64,000 nt of DNA from Aphelidium insulamus (Eukaryota; Aphelidiomycota; Aphelidea; Aphelidiaceae): contig JAZDSV010000064.1 of assembly GCA_036784855.1 (NCBI GenBank), positions 1 through 64,000 of the forward strand, read 5' to 3'. The notes under the pieces are model-generated. The model saw nothing but the letters and a program-made list of their open reading frames with translations, made no database searches and was not told the DNA's origin. A program made the position numbers and the translations under genes. The stretch's first letter is position 1. The number at the start of each line of letters is the position of its first letter. Below, in pieces: positions 57,917 through 64,000 of this stretch.

Positions 57917-60900
57917 CTACTGAGTGTTACTGGTGTGAAGCTTGGAGGCGGCCACGGCTCGGCGTTCCATCAGCGCACTGTCCACGTCAAAGTCCAGCAC
58001 ATCCAGCCAGGTCTGCACACCGCGCTGCACCGCCACCACACACCGCCGGTCATCCATGGCCACGCGCCAAGCACCGCTAATCTCCTCGCCAGCATGTCCA
58101 CCGACACCGCCGCCGCCATTGATCAGCAGTTGGGGCTGGGTGGCGGCGGCGCCTCCGACGGCCGGCATCCCGCCCAGCAGATCGCGGACAAAGGTGCCGC
58201 CACGCCGCATGTCCCACAGTTTGATGGCGCCCTCGGAGCCGCTGACACACTTGTCCCCGTCGAATGCAAAACAGGTGATGGCGGCGCCGTGGCCGTACAG
58301 TGTGTTTATGTGCCGGCCCTGTATCGGGTCCCATACGCGGAGTGTCGAGTCGGCGGCAGCGGAGATGAGTACGGGATGCTGTGGCGGCGGCGGGGTGGCT
58401 GATGGTCCCGTGTGCTGCCGTCTGTGTGGGGTGGCCGAGGGTTCATCCAGTCCAAGCGGGCCCTGGGTCACGTTGCCGCGGTGCGGACCAGCATGTCGAC
58501 TATTTACAAAAGTGTCGGTGGGAGCATTCCGCGAAGATGCTGCAGAGGGCGAGAGAGGAAACGGTGATGGGGGCGGGTGGCGACCAAGTTCTGCTTCCAG
58601 CGGCGACGAGGGGCTTTGCGGTTGCGACATTGGCTCATCGCGCCGATGCCGGGAAGCATTGGAGTAGCGGCGAAATGGCGATGGCGGCAAGTAGCCCAAA
58701 CTCTCCATCTGGAGCAGTCCCACCAGCGATGTGTGTCCTAGTAGTAGCGGTAAGTACCCATGAAAGGTTTAAACACTGTGCGCATGAACCAACCTTCCAG
58801 GATGTTCAGGCAGTGGCCGCTGATACAGTCCCAGACACGAATGGTTGCATCCATACTGCCGCTGCATGCGCGGGTGCCACTGGTATTGCAAGCCACACTG
58901 TACACCTTGTTGGTGTGTCCAACCAGCGTGTGCAAACAGTCGCCACGATCGCCGTCCCGCAGACTCCACAGGCGCACAGTAGTATCATACGAGCCTGACA
59001 CCACCAGCGACGGACAGGTGGCTATGGAGCGCACAGAGTCCGTGTGACCGCTCATTGCCCGCATCAACGTTGTCCTCGTAAGATATCGAACGTCGAATGG
59101 TACATTATACTTTTTGCGCGCAGGCGGCGCATCATCAGCTGTGGACGGGAAGCTTTCATCCGGTATATCATGTCCACCTCCATGCTCGTCGTCGTCCGTG
59201 TTATCGCTCTCATCGTCAGTGTCGCTATCTTGATCTTGATCTTCATTATCATTGACATTTTCGTTGTCATTCTCATTTACAGCAACGTTCTCATCACGGG
59301 CATTATTGCCTGATGAAGCACCAACAGCAGCATCATTATGCAAATCGCCGTCACCATTATTCGCAGCGCCCAATATAGGCGGCAATAGTAAATTTTCTGT
59401 TCCCAGCAGCGTCGCCGAGCCGCCTAAGCGATCCAAAAGGCGCCTCACACGGGCCCGCATCGACACAAAGTCTCCCACGGCGCTCTGCCTGCCAAACGCC
59501 AACTGAGTAACGGCGGCACTCCCGGCACTGCTGGCCATCAGTGACAGTGCTCGAGCACGCAGCGATCGTCTGGCCTGGCGCATGTCGACCTCTTGCTGGC
59601 TGATTGAGGCGTCAGCGGACGGACTTTCGGTGGCAGTGGGATATTCCCCACGGGGGGCGGTGAAATACGGTGAATCTTGTGCAAGGGCAGCGCGGAGAAT
59701 ACCGCGCAACTGTTCCGGAATATGCAGCAGTTCCACGCGCCATATTTTAAGAGTCTTGTCGCGAGACCCGGTAACAATTAGATAGGTTTCAACTTCGAAC
59801 CAGTAACCGAGATGTTCAGCAGGGGATTTTTGTACAAGTGGAATATTAATCGCATCGGGAAACCCGTTGGCAATCACTAACTCCCGCACCGATTGCAGAT
59901 TAAGCCAGATCCACTTGGAGCTTGCGTGGATGCTACTCCCATTGGATGCGTGTGGTGAAGGCATATCACTGCAATTGGCGGGTGCTTCGTCGCCAATGGG
60001 AGTGTGACCAGTTTCCGGTATGGCCGACAGGCAGCGTATAGTGCTACTGTGACCACGTAGGACATTCAAACAGTTTCCCGTCACCGAGTCCCAGATGCGC
60101 ACGGTGCGATCCGTGCTCCCACTAATGACAACATCGCGACACCGGCCAACAACTTGCAGGCACCACACACCGCCATCGTGTCCGCGCAGAGTCTTTGTCA
60201 GCCAGGGACCTTCAGACATAAGTCACATTTGTGTATATACATCTATGTCCTCATACCGTGCCGCGACACTTGGCGCACTAATCCACTGTTGTGGTCTGCT
60301 AGCGGCGGCGGCTGGAATCGAAAAACCAACATCGAGTGGTCATCGGAGCCGCTAATCAGCTGCTTACTGTCCAAGTGCAGACACGTGACCACCTGGTTGC
60401 GATGCGCGGCAAACGAAGAAGTCTTGGCACTGCCCGAGAACCAGTTGTCTCGCACACGGCAATAATGCACAAAGAGTGCCTTGTACGGATGCCGCGACAA
60501 AGACGACGGCTGAACTTGCAGTTGGTTGCGCAGAGTTCTGTCAGAGCCCGGATCGACGACCAGCGACGAGTCGCCGTGTTTAGACAGCAGGCGCGCAATG
60601 AACGGCGAATGTGGCGGCTGCAAATCCTCGTCCATCCTGCCCTGCCAGCCCTCGCGCGCAATCCACGCCTTCCACAGCTGCGAGTCCCCGTCGACAACCT
60701 GGCGCCATCCCCGCGACACCTACGTGAACTTATAAATAATCACACAAGCAATAATGCACAGCTAATTGCATACCCGTGCACAGCGACAGAGAGAGCGGGT
60801 GTCTGGCAGATGCTGCAGAATCTTGGACACCAGCTCGGCGGGCAAGAGCGCCACGAAATCCCGCTTCAGCACCGGATGAAGCACCGAGGATATAAACTGC

Positions 60901-61484
60901 AGCGACGGTGTGCGGGTGTGTCGCAGCAAGCGCATCAGGAAGTGGGACTGCTGTGCCGTTGTCCACAGCTGATACTGCATCACCGCACGGTCCGCCAGGT
61001 CAGCGGTCGCAGTTAAATGATCCCCGCCCGGAGCCGGGTCCATCGACACAGCCAAGTCCGACGACGAGGAAGTGGTGTAATGGTGTGGTGCAACGTAATG
61101 TACCAGTGAGCGGCTGCGCGAGCTGCTGGCCGAGTCCACGGTGTGTAGACGCTTGTGTGCGCGGCTCAGCGACGGAGAGGCGGCATTGGATGTGGGGTTG
61201 CCGGTTGCGAGCGTGCCGCCCACCCCGTCGGCATTGGTGTGATCTGTCGAGCGTTTGCGTTTGCTGTTCTCGGCCGCCGGGTGGCGTGCGACCTCGGTGG
61301 CGCCTCTGTCGGCGGGCGAGTTGAGTGAGTGCGACGAGTGAGTAGCGGCGGCGGCGGAGGAGGCGGCGGACGAGGAGGAGGACGATCCCATCAGTCGGCG
61401 CAGTAGTGGCGGAGTGGGCGCACCCGACAGCGGACACTGGCCAGAGGCAGCACCACCAGACCCACCGAGAGCCGGACGCGACAT
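57917..61484 (-). CDS. Cdc4/FBXW7-like F-box and WD40 protein (long paralogue)
   Basis: Four exons (61484-60774, 60719-60257, 60209-58794, 58737-57917) give 1136 residues. The Ser/Ala-rich N-terminus (about 150 residues) is disordered. A conserved segment (MQYQLWTTAQQSHFLMRLL) leads into a complete F-box (LLPAELVSKILQHLPDTRSL, then CARVSRGWRQVV). The WD40 propeller then begins (LRGHDGGVWCLQVVG, SGSTDRTVRIWD). It is interrupted by a roughly 200-residue acidic insert rich in Asn and Asp (ENDNENVNDNEDQDQDSDTD) before SGHTDSVRSIATCPSLVV and SGSYDTTVRLWSL, and again by a Ser/Pro-rich insert after HTSLVGLLQ. It is the likely substrate receptor of an SCF E3 ligase. Intron positions match its shorter paralogue. 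Confidence 0.9.
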
Positions 61485-62144
61485 TGGCGGTTAAGAAAGG
61501 AGGATTCAAGCGTCTCACGCCGCTGTGTGTGTCAGCGCTCTCAATCCGGTTTGACAGTTACATATGTATGTAACGTTACATGCGTGCTCTTCCACGTGCT
61601 TCTGCCCTTCCACGTTGTCTATCCACGCATATGTACTCTATGGATACTTCGGCCAATTCAGATCTGTTATGAATAATTCAGCAACCTTACAATGTGTTTA
61701 GCATTTAAATTTGCGGATAATTAAGTTGCTGTGACAAGTGGAGTTGTTTAATACCATAAAGTTGGACTCTATCATTTACCGTATTCTGACCACCACAAAG
61801 TCTCTGCAAGAGCCACAAGTGCAAAAATGCTTACCGCTTCGACAGTAAGTTACTACAACTACAATTGGTGAGAGAGGCAAGTTCTTTAGTCTTAATGCAG
61901 AAACGTCAACGGAGTGATAACTAGCCTGGGATCCAAACGTCCTCACCATCTGCCACAGATCATCACACAAATTTTAGCATATCAATGCTATGCATCTGTT
62001 AATACAGCAGAAATGGATGTAGTTCGGACCGGCTTGTATATGCGTTGTTTATATGAATGTGAATTATCTGGGCATTAAGGTTTAAAGTATAGTTACGGCC
62101 ATTCGAAATAACGAAAGGAAACAGTACACAAAGCATCACGTGAC
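61485..62144. other. divergent intergenic region with a 14-bp palindrome
   Basis: 660 bp between the divergent F-box/WD40 and P450-reductase genes. ATGTAACGTTACAT at 61568-61581 is a perfect palindrome within an alternating pyrimidine/purine stretch. Apart from that the region is AT-richer and shows no coding frame, repeat array or RNA gene. Confidence 0.5.
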
Positions 62145-64000
62145 ATGCTGGTAATGGCCGAGAGCGAGGTGCCGTGGCTTTCCGCCGCCGCCGTGGTCTT
62201 GTGCGCGGTGCTGGCCTACGTTTCTCTGTCGCGATCGCAGGTTACCCGACGCGCCAGCGTCAACATTACCGCCAAGCCTGCTACGGCCGCTGCCAAGCAG
62301 CAGCCCAAGCGCGTCACGCAGGAGTCAACGCGTCGTCGCCTCCCCGACCAAGTCATTGTCTTTTACGGCTCTCAGACAGGTATATAAGCAACACGTGTCT
62401 CGGTTGTATATGTATAGCGATCTTATTTACGACGCGTTTAGGTACTGCGGAGGATTATGCCGCGCGCGTGGTCAAGTCTGGCCGTCAGCATGGTCTGCGG
62501 TGCCGCTTGGTGGACCTGATGGACTGGACGGACTGGGACAGTTTGTGCACGTCAGACGATCAAGATGGGGACTCGTCTTCGGAGCGTCCCCTTTACGTCT
62601 TTGTGCTGGCCACCTATGGCGAGGGTGAGTTCGCAAAGAGTATTAAAGCCTAAATCGCGTTTCTAATGGCACTGCAGGAGAGCCGACGGACAACGCGCAC
62701 GATTTTCACGACTGGCTAACGGCCGCGGATACGCCGTCCTTGCAAAGAGTGCACTATGCCATATTTGGTCTGGGCAGTTCGGTTTGTGGCGCAACATTAG
62801 TCTCGTGGCGATCTCTTATCATTATTTGCAGACATACGAACAATACAACATAATGTCTCGTCGCTGCGATGAGCACTTGCAAAAGGCCGGTGCCAAGCGT
62901 ATGGGTCGTCGCGGTGAAGGCGACGACGATAGTGGTACCATGGAGGACGAGTTTATGGTGTGGAACGAGGAGTTGTGGCAACTGGTTTGTCAGCACTTTC
63001 ACATTGATCCGTCCAAGCTCAGCATTTTTGCAAGTATTGTACCTATCTTTATTTATCTTTTAAAACTATTTCGTAGTGCGCGCTCATTTTCCTTTGCCGA
63101 GTTGGATGAGACTGAGGCGGCCAAGAAGCGCGTCTATCGCGGCGAAATCGGCCAGTATAACGCGTGGAATGGCTCGCAGAGGTTTGTCTGGTTGATATAC
63201 AGTCAGCATTAAATAGTATCTGGTTAACACGACTTATTGTAGCCGAGCCACGTATGACCAGCGCAACCCGTACTATGCCGAGATCCGCGGCTGGAAAGAT
63301 TTGTTCGTCAAGGGCCTGCGGGAGCAGCCTAATGATCCGCATTCTCTGCCGCGCCAGTGTTTGCACATTGAATTGGAGCTTGGAAAAGCTGGCTCGTCGG
63401 TGCGCTACCAGACTGGCGACCATGTGGCCATCATGCCGGCCAATGACGAGACAGAAGTTTTGGGGTTGGCCAAGGCGCTCGGTATCGTGGATAAATTGGA
63501 CCGTGCCATCGACATGCGCGCCATTGAAGGTACTTCAAACTGGAGATGTAAGCGAAGTTTAATTCTAATTACATGTAGCTGGGTCAAAGAAGTCACCGTT
63601 TCCAACACCGTGCACGTATCGCGCTGCACTGACATACTACTTGGACATCAACGCGGTGCCAAAGATGCACATCCTTGGAGCACTTGCACGATTCGCCCAA
63701 GATCCCGCGGAGAAGGAACGTCTGACCGCCGTGTCGTCCATCCAGTCCAAGGAGCAGTATCACAAGCACATTGTGGAGAATGGTCATACTCTGCGCACGG
63801 TGCTGGAGGAGAATCCAAGCGTCCGGCCGAGCACTGCACACTACCCACCTCTGACTGGGAATGCAGATGAGGGGTTGGCGCTTCGCTCGCAGTCTCTGAC
63901 CGTTGGTGACTTGTTTGAAATGCTGCCGAGGTTGCAGCCGCGCTACTACTCCATTTCAAGCTCACCGCGCGTCGATGCGACCAGCATCCACATCACGGTG
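62145..64000 (+). CDS. NADPH-cytochrome P450 reductase (5' part, runs off the window)
   Basis: Partial: the gene continues beyond 64000. The N-terminal anchor (AAAVVLCAVLAYVSL) places it on the ER membrane. A flavodoxin domain follows, with VIVFYGSQTGTAEDYA (FMN phosphate loop, split by an intron at about 62379-62440), VFVLATYGEGEPTDNA, FGLGSSTYEQYNIMSRR, LQKAGAKRM and DDSGTMEDEFMVWNEELW. The connecting/FAD domain starts with ARSFSFAELDETEAAKKRVY, RQCLHIELELG, YQTGDHVAIMPAND and the FAD-binding RYYSISSSP near the right edge. The enzyme passes electrons from NADPH to microsomal P450s. At least six introns are visible. The in-frame ATG at 62157 is an alternative start. Confidence 0.93.

Noticed and set aside
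57942-58998. plus-strand frames opposite the long F-box/WD40 gene
   Set aside because: Antisense shadows; the minus strand carries clear WD40 motifs.

Overview
This window is nuclear DNA of a compact eukaryotic genome. It holds about two dozen tightly packed genes on both strands, most interrupted by GT-AG introns of roughly 34-115 nt, with gaps often below 300 bp. The gene content suggests a flagellated, fungus-like opisthokont such as a zoosporic early-diverging fungus. The fungal-type features are an Anp1/Mnn9-type Golgi mannosyltransferase and Cdc4-like F-box/WD40 proteins. The flagellar features are a DNAI3/WDR63-like axonemal dynein intermediate chain, a CFAP69-like protein and a katanin p60. 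The lineage is an inference from content, not a proven assignment.

Layout. From 1 to about 9.4 kb no intact gene is visible. A colinear but frame-broken copy of a USP7-type deubiquitinase (MATH, catalytic domain, C-terminal ubiquitin-like domains) lies on the minus strand at about 3.4-7.2 kb. This is either a true pseudogene or an unpolished contig end. From 9.5 kb onward the genes are intact: a GH26-like hydrolase with a Lys/Gly repeat tail, glutaredoxin, TAF8, KIN17, CWC27, a LIM-type zinc protein, a 60-bp/TCTA satellite block, an Anp1-like mannosyltransferase, a signal-peptide coiled-coil protein and Beclin/ATG6. The 23.5-32.2 kb stretch is cytoskeletal and ciliary: CFAP69-like (-), katanin p60 (+) and DNAI3-like (+). 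An ABCG half-transporter (+) and a PA200/BLM10 proteasome activator (-) follow.

After a repeat-rich 1.7-kb gap come a second, catalytic-domain-only USP7-like gene, an intronless secreted P450-like protein, RNASEH2C, a membrane-anchored alpha/beta-hydrolase fused to a tyrosine/dual-specificity phosphatase, a PIG-L/LmbE-like deacetylase and an unrecognised 645-residue basic-tailed protein. Next is a pair of inverted paralogous F-box/WD40 genes flanking an Mpv17-like gene. The 5' part of an NADPH-cytochrome P450 reductase runs off the right edge.

Functional themes are ubiquitin-proteasome control (USP7-like genes, Cdc4 pair, PA200), splicing and transcription (CWC27, KIN17, TAF8), cilia and microtubules, and redox/P450 chemistry. 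Exon joins were derived by hand from frame, splice signals and family similarity. For most genes the summed exon length is a multiple of three, which supports the models. No tRNA, rRNA or CRISPR array was recognised.
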